Shown here one piece after another: positions 54,857-63,657 of a stretch of DNA of 64,000 bases (positions are counted from its first letter, which is position 1; the number at the start of each line of letters is the position of its first letter). The notes under the pieces are model-generated. The model worked only from the letters and a program-made list of their open reading frames with translations. It was not told where the DNA came from and ran no database searches. The stretch spans positions 936,958 through 1,000,957 of the forward strand of contig JACKGY010000003.1 in NCBI GenBank assembly GCA_020639295.1. Reading direction: 5' to 3'. The translations under genes and the position numbers were made by a program. The DNA is from Planctomycetota bacterium (GTDB lineage Bacteria; Planctomycetota; GCA-002687715; DRQF01).

Positions 54857-54890
54857 TTCAGGGCTCGAATCCGACACTTCGTTCTCCGAA

Positions 54891-54923
54891 GAGGCCGGCG
54901 CGACGCGCCGGCCTCTTCTTTTT
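54891..54923 (+). terminator. Intrinsic terminator of the GCUG selenoprotein gene
   Basis: A perfect GC-rich stem GAGGCCGGCGC/GCGCCGGCCTC (54891-54915) is followed by TTCTTTTT. Its position 35 nt after the stop at 54856, and not after the TGA at 54709, supports translation through the first TGA. Confidence 0.92.
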
Positions 54924-55048
54924 CCCCGCCCCGCCCGCTTTCCCGATGGCGCGCGGAGGGCTACCTTGAGCCCGGCGAACCGCCACCGCGACGACGGCGC
55001 TCCGTCGTCGCGAATCGTGCTGCCCGGCAAGCCACGCGTGATGAGCCC

Positions 55049-55771
55049 ATGACCCGTCCGGAATCCGATCGCGCCCCGGCCTTCGAGGCGATCTGCTTCG
55101 ATGCCGGCTTCACCCTGGTGGAGCCGACCCGGCCGATCGCCGAGATCTACCACCACTTCGCCGCCGAGGTCGGGGTCGAGGTCGACCTGCGCGACTTCGG
55201 CCGCCGCGTCGCCTCCTGCTGGACGAGGCTCAACGCCGAGTTCCGTTCCGCCGATCCGGAGCTCAGGACCTCGGAGGAGATGGAGCGCGCGCAGTGGCGG
55301 GCCTTCACCGCCGAGGTCGCGGCCCCCTACCCCGAACTTCGCGAGCGGCATCAGGACTGGCACGAACTCCTGGTCGGGCACTTCGATCGCCCGGAGGCCT
55401 GGCGTCCCATCGCCGGGGCGCGCGAGACCCTGGAGGCCCTCGAAGACCGCGACCTCGTCCTGGCCGTGGTCAGCAACTGGCATGGCGCGCTGCACGGCAT
55501 CCTCGCCGCGCACCGGCTCGATCGTCACTTCGACCTCGTCCTCACCAGCGCCGAGGCCGGTCGCAAGAAGCCGCACCCCGAGATCTGGCGCGAGGCCTTC
55601 CGCCGCCTCGACATCGCGCCGAGGCGCTGTCTCCATCTCGGCGATTCGCCCGAGGACGACGTTCTCGGCGCCCGGGCGGCGGGCCTCGAGGCCCTGCTCT
55701 TCGACCCCGCCGGCCGATCCGAGGAGACCGAGCGCATCGCCTGCCTCACCGACCTGCTCGATCGGGTCTGA
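55049..55771 (+). CDS. HAD-superfamily hydrolase, HDHD3/REG-2-like
   Basis: A 240-residue cytoplasmic phosphatase-fold protein. Motif I is CFDAGFTLVEP (nucleophile Asp near residue 14), motif II VVSNWHG, motif III KKPHPEIW and motif IV HLGDSPEDDVLGARAAG. The second Asp of the usual DxD in motif I is Gly (DAG), which occurs in some HAD subgroups and may lower phosphatase activity. The substrate is unknown. Confidence 0.85.
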   Translation: MTRPESDRAPAFEAICFDAGFTLVEPTRPIAEIYHHFAAEVGVEVDLRDFGRRVASCWTRLNAEFRSADPELRTSEEMERAQWRAFTAEVAAPYPELRERHQDWHELLVGHFDRPEAWRPIAGARETLEALEDRDLVLAVVSNWHGALHGILAAHRLDRHFDLVLTSAEAGRKKPHPEIWREAFRRLDIAPRRCLHLGDSPEDDVLGARAAGLEALLFDPAGRSEETERIACLTDLLDRV

Positions 55772-55842
55772 ACGACGCCGCGGTCGCCGGCGCCGGAAAT
55801 CGGCCCTTGCTTCGGGCCCGGCCGGCCCCTATGATCCGCAAG

Positions 55843-55856
55843 ACCGACCAGTTGGT
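55843..55856 (+). promoter_or_regulatory. TetR operator upstream of tetR-family gene
   Basis: ACCGACCAGTTGGT ends 11 nt before the tetR-family ATG. The same motif, in inverted orientation with one base changed, lies upstream of the isochorismatase gene. It is an imperfect inverted repeat typical of TetR operators, suggesting autoregulation. Confidence 0.6.
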
Positions 55857-55867
55857 ATGGTGCCACG

Positions 55868-56452
55868 ATGACCCAGCACAAGCAGCTCCTCCTCCAGGCC
55901 GCGCGCGGCCTGATCCTCACCAAGGGCTATCCGGCGACCCGCGTCGACGAGATCTGCTCAGCGGCCGGGGTGACCAAGGGGAGCTTCTACCACCACTTCT
56001 CCTCCAAGGAGGATCTGGCCTCGCAGCTGGTCGACGACTACTTCGACGAGGTGGCCGAGGCCCTCGCCGGAAGCTGGCAGGAGCTCGGCGATCCCGGTGA
56101 ACGACTGCTCGCCTTCCTCGACCAGACCCTGAAGCTGGTCAAGGGGCCCCTGCTCAAGCGGGGCTGCCTGCTCGGCAGCTTCGCGCTCGATCTCTCGGCG
56201 ACCCATCCCGAAATCCGCAAGAAGGTGGAGGAGCGCTTCGAGTTGCTCCAGGGCGTGGTCGAACCGGTCATCCGTGACGCGCTCGGTGGGCGCAGCGCGC
56301 GCGCACCGCTCTCGCCGGCGATCCTCGCCCGCCAGTTCGTCGCCGTCCTGCAGGGCGGGATCGTGCTGGGCAAGGCCTATGACGACCACGGCAAGGTGGT
56401 CGAGGGTCTGCGCTGCTACAGGTCGATGCTCCAGATCCTGATCGAATCCTGA
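55868..56452 (+). CDS. TetR-family transcriptional regulator
   Basis: A 194-residue repressor. The N-terminal helix-turn-helix is TKGYPATRVDEICSAAGVTKGSFYHHFSSKEDLASQLV (about residues 18-55). The C-terminal ligand domain includes GCLLGSFALDLSATHPEIRKKV with a Cys and a typical dimer helix. It probably represses itself and the downstream isochorismatase-type hydrolase gene through the two shared operators. The ligand is unknown. Confidence 0.9.
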   Translation: MTQHKQLLLQAARGLILTKGYPATRVDEICSAAGVTKGSFYHHFSSKEDLASQLVDDYFDEVAEALAGSWQELGDPGERLLAFLDQTLKLVKGPLLKRGCLLGSFALDLSATHPEIRKKVEERFELLQGVVEPVIRDALGGRSARAPLSPAILARQFVAVLQGGIVLGKAYDDHGKVVEGLRCYRSMLQILIES

Positions 56453-56484
56453 GGGCGCGGTCGTGGTGACCGCGCCCTTCTTTC
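56453..56484 (+). terminator. Intrinsic terminator of the tetR-family gene
   Basis: GGGCGCGGTC/GACCGCGCCC (10-bp stem, five-base loop) directly after the stop codon is followed by TTCTTTCC. It separates the regulator from the following operator and hydrolase gene. Confidence 0.8.
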
Positions 56485-56498
56485 CGTTCCGAGAACAT

Positions 56499-56512
56499 AC
56501 CAACTGGTTGGT
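56499..56512 (+). promoter_or_regulatory. TetR operator upstream of isochorismatase-type gene
   Basis: ACCAACTGGTTGGT is an inverted repeat of ACCAAC/GTTGGT with a two-base spacer, 41 nt before the hydrolase ATG. Its reverse complement ACCAACCAGTTGGTAT matches the site before the regulator gene in all but one position. Confidence 0.65.
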
Positions 56513-56553
56513 TTGGCCCTGTCCTCAACCCCCTGTCCGAAGGAGTGAACGTC

Positions 56554-57171
56554 ATGAAGACCCTGATGTCCTGGAAGAAGGCGGCCCTGGTGCTGGTCGA
56601 TCCGCAGGTCGACCTGCTCGCGCCCGAAGGTGGCGCCTGGGATCTGTTCGGCGCCCAGGTCTTGAAGCGCGGCGTCGTCGCCAAGCTGGTCGAGCTACGC
56701 CGGGCGGCGGCGGCCGCCGGGTTGCCGATCTTCTACTCGCGCATCGAGATCAGCGAGAACGACTACCGCGACCTGGAACCCCGGAACGGCCTGCAGAAGC
56801 TCTTCGCCGCCCGCAAGCTCCTGCTCGAGGGCGAGGGCTCGCGCTTCTTGCCGGAGCTGGAGCCCGGCCCGGAGGTGGTGGTGCTGAAGGCGCGCAAGGG
56901 TCCCTCGGCCCTGCGCAGCGAGCTGCCCGGCCTGCTGCGTGAGCGCGGCCTCGACACCATCGTGATCGCCGGCATGGTGGCCAACCTCTGCGTCGAGTCG
57001 CAGGTGCGCGACGCGGCCGAGGACGGCTTCAACACCATCGTGGTCGGTGACGCCATCGCCACCACCAGCGACGCGGCCCACGACGGCGCTCTCGCCAACT
57101 TCGGCCTGCTCGCCACCGCGGTCCTCGACACCGCCGAGATCCTCCGGTCCATCCGCGAGCTCGAGTCCTGA
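56554..57171 (+). CDS. Isochorismatase-family cysteine hydrolase
   Basis: A 205-residue alpha/beta hydrolase-like enzyme. The catalytic triad positions are Asp in LVLVDPQVDLL, Lys in VVVLKARKGPSAL and Cys in GMVANLCVESQVRDAAEDGF. The family includes isochorismatases, nicotinamidases and carbamoyl hydrolases; the substrate here is not determinable. ATG 56554 has AAGGAG eight bases upstream. Control by the neighbouring TetR regulator is likely from the shared operators. Confidence 0.9.
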   Translation: MKTLMSWKKAALVLVDPQVDLLAPEGGAWDLFGAQVLKRGVVAKLVELRRAAAAAGLPIFYSRIEISENDYRDLEPRNGLQKLFAARKLLLEGEGSRFLPELEPGPEVVVLKARKGPSALRSELPGLLRERGLDTIVIAGMVANLCVESQVRDAAEDGFNTIVVGDAIATTSDAAHDGALANFGLLATAVLDTAEILRSIRELES

Positions 57172-57174
57172 AGC

Positions 57175-57229
57175 GACCGGGAGCCCCGGCGCTCCCGGTC
57201 ACCGGCGGGGCGAGCCCTGCCCCGCCGGT
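57175..57229 (+). terminator. Two tandem GC-rich hairpins after the hydrolase gene
   Basis: GACCGGGAGC/GCTCCCGGTC (57175-57200) is directly followed by ACCGGCGGGGC/GCCCCGCCGGT (57201-57229). Both stems are perfect but there is no T-tract, so they may terminate inefficiently or protect the 3' end. Confidence 0.5.
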
Positions 57230-57387
57230 CCTCCCCCCTCCCCGGTCGCGACCCGCGCCGTAGCCATCACCCTCCTTCTCGTGGTCACGATCCGGTCCTC
57301 CCCTCGCTCCGGTCGCATCGGGTAGAATCGGCGCCCGGCCGCCCAGGCGCGCGGCCCGATCGGCGTCGAGAAGGAGATCGCGAGAAC

Positions 57388-58776
57388 ATGGCCCGCCAGG
57401 AACTGGTCTCGTACCGGCGCGACGGCAAGCGCAACGCCGTCGTCTTCATCCATGGTTTCTGTGGCGAAGCGACCAAGACCTGGGGCTCCTTCGGCGAGCT
57501 CCTCGCCGCGACCCCGGCCTGCCGCGACGTGGACGTCCTGAGCTTCGGCTACGACACCAACCTCCGACCCGACCTCATCGGCCTCTGGCGGGCGGCGCCC
57601 GACATCGCGACCGCGGCCATGCAGCTCACCACCACCGCGCGCCACGAACTCGGGAACTACGAGTCCTTCGACTTCGTCGGTCACTCGATGGGCGGCCTCG
57701 TGCTCCAGCGGGCGATCCTCGACGACCTCGACCTGCGCCGGCGGACGCGCGCCCTGGTCTGCTTCGGCACGCCCAGCAGCGGGCTGGTGAAGGCCTGGCC
57801 CTTCCGTCTGCCGATCTTCCGCCACCTGAACCGGCAGGTCGCCGACATGGCCGAGGGTGGTCGCTTCATCACCTCGCTCCGCCACGACTGGAACCAGGCC
57901 TTCGGCGACCGGCCGCCCTTCCGCTTCCTCGCCGTCGCCGGCGCCGCGGACGAATTCGTGCCGCGCTCCTCTTCGCAGATGGCCTTCGCGGGGGAATTCC
58001 GCGCCGTCGTGGCCGGAGACCATCTGTCGATGGTCAAGCCGAAGGCCGGCGACGAGAACGCGAACGACGGGAGCCTGAGTCTCCTCGCCGACTTCCTCGG
58101 CGCCACGGGCTATCCGCCCGGGGTTCCCGCGGCCCACCTGGCCCGACAGCGAGGCGACTTCCGTCGGACCATCGATACCCTCGGCGCGCGGCCCGCCGAA
58201 CTCGACCGCAAGGCGCTCGGCCAGCTCGCCCTCGCCTACGACGGCTTGGGTCAGGCGGAGACCGCGATCGCGATCCTCGAGCAGCTCGGTGATCGCGGCA
58301 CGGACGCGATGGGCATCCTCGCCGGCCGCTACAAGCGACGCTGGCGGGTCGAGCGGAAGGAGGCCGACGCACGCAAGGCGCTCGAGATCTACGAGAAGGC
58401 CTATGGCGAGTCCGGCAAGGACGAGGACCAGCGCTACTATCACGCCATCAACGTCGCCTTCATGACACTCGCTTTCCTCGACGACGAGGGCGCAGCACGC
58501 GACTGGGCGCGGCGCGCCCACGACCACGTCGAGGCGGCCGAGGCCGCCAGCGCCAGGTCGTCGGCCCGCCACTGGCGACCGGCGACCCGGGGCGAGGCCC
58601 GCCTGATCGAGGGCGAGCTGGAGCAGGGTCTCGCGGCCTACCGCGAGGCCCTCGCCCAGGGCCCCGAGCTCTGGGAGATCAAATCCATGTACCGCCAGGC
58701 CCTGTTCATCGCCGACCTCCGTCGCGACGAGGCCCTGCTCGAGCGCCTGGGGTCGCTGTTCGGAGAGCGCGAGTGA
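57388..58776 (+). CDS. Alpha/beta hydrolase with C-terminal TRAFs-binding/TPR-like region
   Basis: A 462-residue protein. Residues 1-240 are an alpha/beta hydrolase of the serine-esterase/lipase type: oxyanion segment VVFIHGFCG (18-26), nucleophile elbow GHSMGG (98-103, Ser100) and acid/His candidates in AADEFVPRS and GDHLSMVKP. The C-terminal half is helical, with GILAGRYKRRWRVERKEAD, RYYHAINVAFMTL and repeated AxxYREAL units, resembling the MAP3K TRAFs-binding (DUF4071) TPR-like domain that the next gene also carries. This fits an effector (lipase/esterase) in a conflict system: the enzyme domain would act when the partner NTPase is triggered. It overlaps the next gene by one base. Confidence 0.75.
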   Translation: MARQELVSYRRDGKRNAVVFIHGFCGEATKTWGSFGELLAATPACRDVDVLSFGYDTNLRPDLIGLWRAAPDIATAAMQLTTTARHELGNYESFDFVGHSMGGLVLQRAILDDLDLRRRTRALVCFGTPSSGLVKAWPFRLPIFRHLNRQVADMAEGGRFITSLRHDWNQAFGDRPPFRFLAVAGAADEFVPRSSSQMAFAGEFRAVVAGDHLSMVKPKAGDENANDGSLSLLADFLGATGYPPGVPAAHLARQRGDFRRTIDTLGARPAELDRKALGQLALAYDGLGQAETAIAILEQLGDRGTDAMGILAGRYKRRWRVERKEADARKALEIYEKAYGESGKDEDQRYYHAINVAFMTLAFLDDEGAARDWARRAHDHVEAAEAASARSSARHWRPATRGEARLIEGELEQGLAAYREALAQGPELWEIKSMYRQALFIADLRRDEALLERLGSLFGERE

Positions 58777-60104
58777 TGAAACCGCTCTGCTTCGTCCTCA
58801 TGCCCTTCGGCCGCAAGCCCGGCTCGGGAGGCGGCACGATCGACTTCGACGCCGTCTACCACAAACTCATCGTCCCGGCCGTGGAGCGCGCCGGCCTCGA
58901 GGCGCTGCGCGCCGACGAGGAGCGCACCGGCGGGATCATCCACAAGCCGATGTTCGAGCGGCTTCTCCTCTGCGACTTCGCCATCGCCGACCTCACCTCC
59001 GCCAACGCCAACGTCTACTACGAACTGGGCCTGCGCCACGCCTCGCGACCGCGGAGCACGGTGCTGATCTTCGCCGAGGGCGAGCGCCTTCCCTTCGATC
59101 TCGGTCCGATGCGCGGCCTGCCCTACCGACTGGGCAAGAACGGCCGCCCCGTCGCGCTGGAGCGGACGATCGAGGCCCTGGCCCGGCAGCTCGAGGAGGG
59201 CCGCAAGGCCGCCGTCGACAGCCCGCTCTTCCAGCTCCTCGACGGGCACCAGCCCGGCACGATCTCGCACGAGAAGACCGACGTCTTCCGCGACCTGGTC
59301 GCCTATTCGAAGGAGCGCAAGCAGGAGCTGGAGCGGGCGCGGGCGAGCGGCGACCCCGACGAGCTGAGGGAGATCGAGAGCACCCTCGGGCGCCTCGAGG
59401 ACTGCGAGACCGGCGTCCTCGTCGACCTCTTCCTGTCCTACCGCGGGCAGAAGTGCTTCGCCGACATGATCCGGCTCCATGGGCTGATGCCCGAGCCCCT
59501 GAAGCGCACGGTGATGATCCGCGAGCAGCTCGCCCTCGCGCTCAACCGCGCCGGCCACGACCGCGAGGCCGAGAGCGTCCTGAAGGAGCTGATCGCCGAG
59601 GCCGGTCCGAGCAGCGAGACCTACGGCCTGCTCGGCCGCATCCACAAGGACCGCTACGACGCGGCCCGGAAGGCGGGTCGGACGGCGGCGGCGGGGGCGC
59701 ATCTCGAGGCCGCGATCGAGGCCTACCTTCTCGGCTTCGAGAGCGACTGGCGCGACGCCTATCCCGGCATCAACGCCTGCAGCCTGATGGAGCTGCGCGA
59801 GCCGCCGGACCCGCGTCGCGCGCAGCTCCTCCCCGTCGTCCGTTACGCGGTGGAACGCCGCATCGCAGCCGGCGAACCCGACTACTGGGACCAGGCGACG
59901 TTGCTCGAACTCGCGGTCCTGGCCGGCGACGAGGACGCGGCGCAGGCGGCGCTCGGGCGCGCCCTGGCCGCCCTGCGCGAGCCCTTCGAGGCCGAGACCA
60001 CGGCCCGCAACCTCCGCCTCATCCGCGAGACCCGCAACGCGCGCGGCGGCGCCGAGGCCTGGATCGAGCCGATCGAGAACGAGCTCGCGGCCCGCGGCGG
60101 CTGA
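58776..60104 (+). CDS. Deoxyribosyltransferase-like effector with TRAFs-binding (DUF4071) region
   Basis: About 442 residues starting at ATG 58776 (TGATG overlap with the previous stop; a GTG three bases earlier is an alternative). Residues 1-130 have FVLMPFGRK, YHKLIVPAVERAGLEALRADE, CDFAIADLTSANANVYYELGLRHA, a nucleoside 2-deoxyribosyltransferase-like or TIR-related fold in which YELG is the expected active-site region. The remainder (about 150-440) is helical with LLGRIHKDRYDAAR and DAYPGINACSLMEL, matching the TRAFs-binding-type TPR region of ASK1-like kinases. I infer an NAD- or nucleotide-directed effector coupled to a protein-interaction solenoid. This domain combination has been noted in bacterial conflict systems. 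Confidence 0.75.
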   Translation: MKPLCFVLMPFGRKPGSGGGTIDFDAVYHKLIVPAVERAGLEALRADEERTGGIIHKPMFERLLLCDFAIADLTSANANVYYELGLRHASRPRSTVLIFAEGERLPFDLGPMRGLPYRLGKNGRPVALERTIEALARQLEEGRKAAVDSPLFQLLDGHQPGTISHEKTDVFRDLVAYSKERKQELERARASGDPDELREIESTLGRLEDCETGVLVDLFLSYRGQKCFADMIRLHGLMPEPLKRTVMIREQLALALNRAGHDREAESVLKELIAEAGPSSETYGLLGRIHKDRYDAARKAGRTAAAGAHLEAAIEAYLLGFESDWRDAYPGINACSLMELREPPDPRRAQLLPVVRYAVERRIAAGEPDYWDQATLLELAVLAGDEDAAQAALGRALAALREPFEAETTARNLRLIRETRNARGGAEAWIEPIENELAARGG

Positions 60105-60162
60105 CGAAGGACGCCTCCCCGAAGACCGGTCACGAGATCCTCGAGATGAAGCGCAAGAAGCC

Positions 60163-63100
60163 ATGACCGAAGCCAGCACGCCAGAACCGCCCCTCCGCGA
60201 CCTCGCGCTCCGCGCCCAGGTCCGCAAGGCCCTCGCCCGGGGCCGGACCGTGGCCGAGATCGTCGAGAAGGCCGCCTGCGCTTCCGAGGACATCGAGGCC
60301 ATCCTCGGGCGCGCGGCAGGCCCGACCGGGGATCTGCGAAACCGCGTCCTCGCCGCGATCGGCAGCAAGAAGGGAGCGGCCGAACGTCTCGAGATCTTCG
60401 TCGCCTGGGGCACGCGATCCGAGTCGGCACGCGTTGCTCTCGCTTTCGCGCGCGACGAATGTGCGGATGGCATCTTCCTGAACGTCCCCTGCCTCGATCC
60501 TGACCAGGAGCTGATCTTCAGCGGCATCGTCCAACCGGGCATCGAAAGCGCGCACCGCCTCATTGCCATCCTTGACCTTCCGAACCCCAACGTCACCTTC
60601 GAACTCGGCTACGCCTTCGCTCGCGGCCTATCGTGCTCTCTCTGCCACATGAGCCGGGAGCGCCCCCTTTGGCTCCGGCGCTCGGTCTTCTCCGAACTCG
60701 TCCATGGCTTCTTCACGAACGGTTCCGAACTGCTCCCGATCCTGGAGCAGACTCCGTTGCGCGATTCTCGTCCGAAGATCGAGTGGTCCTGCCAACCCCG
60801 GCCGAGTGGGCTCGACACACTGGTCCTCTGCCCGGAACAGGGCATGGGAACGGATTTCCTGGCGACCTTGAAGCGCCGTCAACCCGAATGGCGCTTCCAG
60901 TCGGCCGAGGGCTGGCCGCTGGATGGTTGCGAGGACCTGCTCGAGGGTGTCGGGCGCGTGATCTGGATCATCACGCCCGACGATGGCGCCGAGGAGGCGG
61001 GCGAGTGCCGCGCCAATGCCAACCTCGGTTTCCTGGCCGGCATGGCGCTGGCGAGCGACCGCAAGCTGGCGGTCTGGAGACAGCGGACGGCCCCGGAGAT
61101 CTCCGATGTCGGCCACCTCATGCCCGAGGTCTTCATCGACCACAACCAACTCGCCACGCTCGCCGCCAAACTCCCCGCGCTGACCGCGGAGCCCGCGAGG
61201 GAACGCGAGCCGAGCGTCCTCGAACTGTGGCAACGGCACGCGCGCGAGCACCACGACAGGGTCACCGGTCGCACCGCGCACGGCATGGGAATCGTGGTGC
61301 CGATCGCCATCCAGCGCCGGCCGGATCGCGGCCGGCCCGCGACCGCCACCGCGGAGTCCGAGGCCGAGGCCGAGGACTGGGCGGAAGCGCGCGGCGAACG
61401 GACCCTCGGCGAGCTGCTGGCGACGCTCGACGCGCGGCAGGATCCGGTCGCGGGGATCATCCTCATCGGACAGCCCGGTGCCGGCAAGACCACCACCATG
61501 CGGCAGCTCGCCTGGACCGCGGTGACCGAGCAGCCCACGACGCCGGTGCTCTATCTCCACGCGGCCCGGCTCGCCGAGAAGAGCGCGGCGGCGGCGCTGG
61601 CCGAGGATCTCGGCATCGAGCCGCAGCGCGTGACCGAGGCCTTCCTGGAATCCAAGGCCGATCGCCCGGGCCCGGTCTGGCTGCTGGTGGACGGCTGGGA
61701 CGAGATCGGCCCGGGTCAGGGCGAGGAGGCCGCCAAGAAGATCCGCGCGCTCGCGAGCCTCGACCAGGTCCGGTTGGTCCTGGCCTCCCGTCCGGTGGGC
61801 GAACCGGAGAAGACCTTCACCGCGTTCCGCCCCTTCGAGCTCCGGCCCCTGAGCCGCGAGAGCCAGCTCGCCTTCCTGGTCGGCGTCCTCGGTTCGTCCC
61901 GGGGCGAGGAACTCCACGAAAAGGCCTCGAATCAGGCGGCGATCGCCGAGCTGATGTCTTCACCGCTGGTCCTCGACCTGCTCGCCGAACTCTGCCAGGC
62001 CGGCAAGCCGGTCCCCCGGCGGCGCTCCGAACTCTACGAGGAGGCGATCGCCTGGTTCCTCGAACGACCGCGGCATCGCCCCGCCGACGGCCCGCCCTGT
62101 CCCGCCCACTGGGCGCCGATCGAGGCCGGTTTCCTGCTCGAACAGATGGCCCTCGTCCTCCATCGTGATCACCCGGGTCGCGAGGCCTGGTCGGAGAAGG
62201 AGGTCGTCGGCGCCCTCGACCGGGCCCTGGAGGACGTGCCGCGGCTCGAGGACCATCTCGCTCCCTGGCCCGACCGGATGTCGGGCTTCATCCGGGAGAT
62301 CGGCCGTCTCTCCGGCATCCTCGGCCCGAGCGGCGGCCCCCATCAGCCCTGGAGCTTCCCGCATCGGTCCTTCCGCGAGTTCATGACCGCCGCCGCCCTC
62401 GCCCGGCGCGGCGCCGAGGTCTGGCGGCCCTTCCTCGACCGGCTCGATGACGAGGACGGCAAGGCCCACTGGGCCGAGGTCTTCGTCTTCCTGGCCGGCC
62501 AGATGACCGGTGAGGAGCAGGAGGACATCCTCGAGAGCCTGCTCGCTTCGCACCCGGACCTCCTGGCCCGCGCCCTCCTGCAGGCCCCGGGCCTCGACCC
62601 GGCCACCGGCCTCGGCCTCTTCTTCCGCCTCGAGGCCGAGCATCAGGACGGCGACCTCCTCGTCGAACTCATCAAGGCCTGGGCGAGCGACGGGCAGGAA
62701 CCGGAGGCCCTGCGCGATCGGCTGATGACCGAGCTGCTGGCCACGAACCCTGACGACGACCGACTCCAGAGGGCGGCCCTGACCCTCTACGCCCTCGAGG
62801 GCTCCTTGGGCGTCCTCGACGAGGCCGGCCTCGATGACTTCTTCAGGAGCATCGGCCGCCCCCGCCGCCCCGATCTCCTGGTGGACGCGCGGGCGACATG
62901 GACCGGTTCGACCTGGCTCCAGGAGGCGCCGCGCCCCCTGGCCGGCGACGAGGTCCTCCTCGCGAGCCTGCCGCCCGAGGGCGGAACCATCGGCTTCAGG
63001 ATGGTTAGCGAGGAAGGTGTCGGCGATTCCGACGAGTGGCCTGCCCACCAGGTCCGCCTCGAGCCCTTCCGGCTCGCGCGAACGCCCATCACCAAGGCTC

Positions 63101-63657
63101 AGTACCAGGCTTTCGAAGACGAGCAGGCCTGTTCAGGCGGGCCCGGCCACCCGGTCTCCGAGGTCAGCTGGTGGCGGGCCTGGCTCTTCTGCCGCTGGCT
63201 CGGCGGCGACCTGCCGACCGAGGCCCAGTGGGAGGCCGCCTGTCGGGCCGGGACGACGACCGCCTATTCCTTTGGTGACGATGTGGCCGGGCTTCGCGAC
63301 CACGCCTGGTACGACGACAACTCCCAGCTCTCGACCCAGCCGGTGGGCACGCGGCGAGCCAATCCCTGGGGCCTCCATGATCTGCACGGCAACGTCTGGG
63401 AGTGGTGCCGGGATTGGTTCGGCTCCTACGAGGACGAGGACGTCGATGAGCCGACCGGCCCCAGGACCGGCACCGTCCGCGTCCTTCGCGGTGGGTCCTG
63501 CTGGTTCGGCCCCGTCGGGTGCCGTTCCGCGTACCGGTTCGGGAGCCAGCCCTGGTACCGCGACGTCGACTTCGGCTTCCGCGTGGCCCTGCCCCCGCCC
63601 CCGGATCGGCCCTCGAGTCTCGATTCTCGAGCTGCGCCTTCCGGCGGCAAGAACTGA
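60163..63657 (+). CDS. NACHT NTPase with N-terminal deoxyribosyltransferase-like and C-terminal FGE-like domains
   Basis: A 1164-residue multidomain protein. Residues 10-60 are helical (RTVAEIVEKAACASEDIEAIL). Residues about 75-165 look like a deoxyribosyltransferase/TIR-related domain ending in PNVTFELGYAFARG (FELG, 146-149). A second related alpha/beta domain spans about 215-340. The NACHT module has Walker A GQPGAGKTTT (436-445), Walker B WLLVDGWDEI (506-515) and the late HRSFREFMTAAAL segment (733-745). The region 750-935 is helical. Residues 935-1142 form a formylglycine-generating-enzyme-like domain (RLARTPITKAQYQAF, LPTEAQWEAACRAGT, GLHDLHGNVWEWCRDW, RVLRGGSCW, GFRV). Such STAND proteins sense a trigger and switch on effectors. 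It follows the previous gene by 58 bp. Confidence 0.82.
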   Translation: MTEASTPEPPLRDLALRAQVRKALARGRTVAEIVEKAACASEDIEAILGRAAGPTGDLRNRVLAAIGSKKGAAERLEIFVAWGTRSESARVALAFARDECADGIFLNVPCLDPDQELIFSGIVQPGIESAHRLIAILDLPNPNVTFELGYAFARGLSCSLCHMSRERPLWLRRSVFSELVHGFFTNGSELLPILEQTPLRDSRPKIEWSCQPRPSGLDTLVLCPEQGMGTDFLATLKRRQPEWRFQSAEGWPLDGCEDLLEGVGRVIWIITPDDGAEEAGECRANANLGFLAGMALASDRKLAVWRQRTAPEISDVGHLMPEVFIDHNQLATLAAKLPALTAEPAREREPSVLELWQRHAREHHDRVTGRTAHGMGIVVPIAIQRRPDRGRPATATAESEAEAEDWAEARGERTLGELLATLDARQDPVAGIILIGQPGAGKTTTMRQLAWTAVTEQPTTPVLYLHAARLAEKSAAAALAEDLGIEPQRVTEAFLESKADRPGPVWLLVDGWDEIGPGQGEEAAKKIRALASLDQVRLVLASRPVGEPEKTFTAFRPFELRPLSRESQLAFLVGVLGSSRGEELHEKASNQAAIAELMSSPLVLDLLAELCQAGKPVPRRRSELYEEAIAWFLERPRHRPADGPPCPAHWAPIEAGFLLEQMALVLHRDHPGREAWSEKEVVGALDRALEDVPRLEDHLAPWPDRMSGFIREIGRLSGILGPSGGPHQPWSFPHRSFREFMTAAALARRGAEVWRPFLDRLDDEDGKAHWAEVFVFLAGQMTGEEQEDILESLLASHPDLLARALLQAPGLDPATGLGLFFRLEAEHQDGDLLVELIKAWASDGQEPEALRDRLMTELLATNPDDDRLQRAALTLYALEGSLGVLDEAGLDDFFRSIGRPRRPDLLVDARATWTGSTWLQEAPRPLAGDEVLLASLPPEGGTIGFRMVSEEGVGDSDEWPAHQVRLEPFRLARTPITKAQYQAFEDEQACSGGPGHPVSEVSWWRAWLFCRWLGGDLPTEAQWEAACRAGTTTAYSFGDDVAGLRDHAWYDDNSQLSTQPVGTRRANPWGLHDLHGNVWEWCRDWFGSYEDEDVDEPTGPRTGTVRVLRGGSCWFGPVGCRSAYRFGSQPWYRDVDFGFRVALPPPPDRPSSLDSRAAPSGGKN

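Noticed and set aside
57323..57328. TAGAAT as a -10 box for the NACHT operon
   Set aside because: No -35 element is found at a fitting distance, so I did not list it as a promoter.
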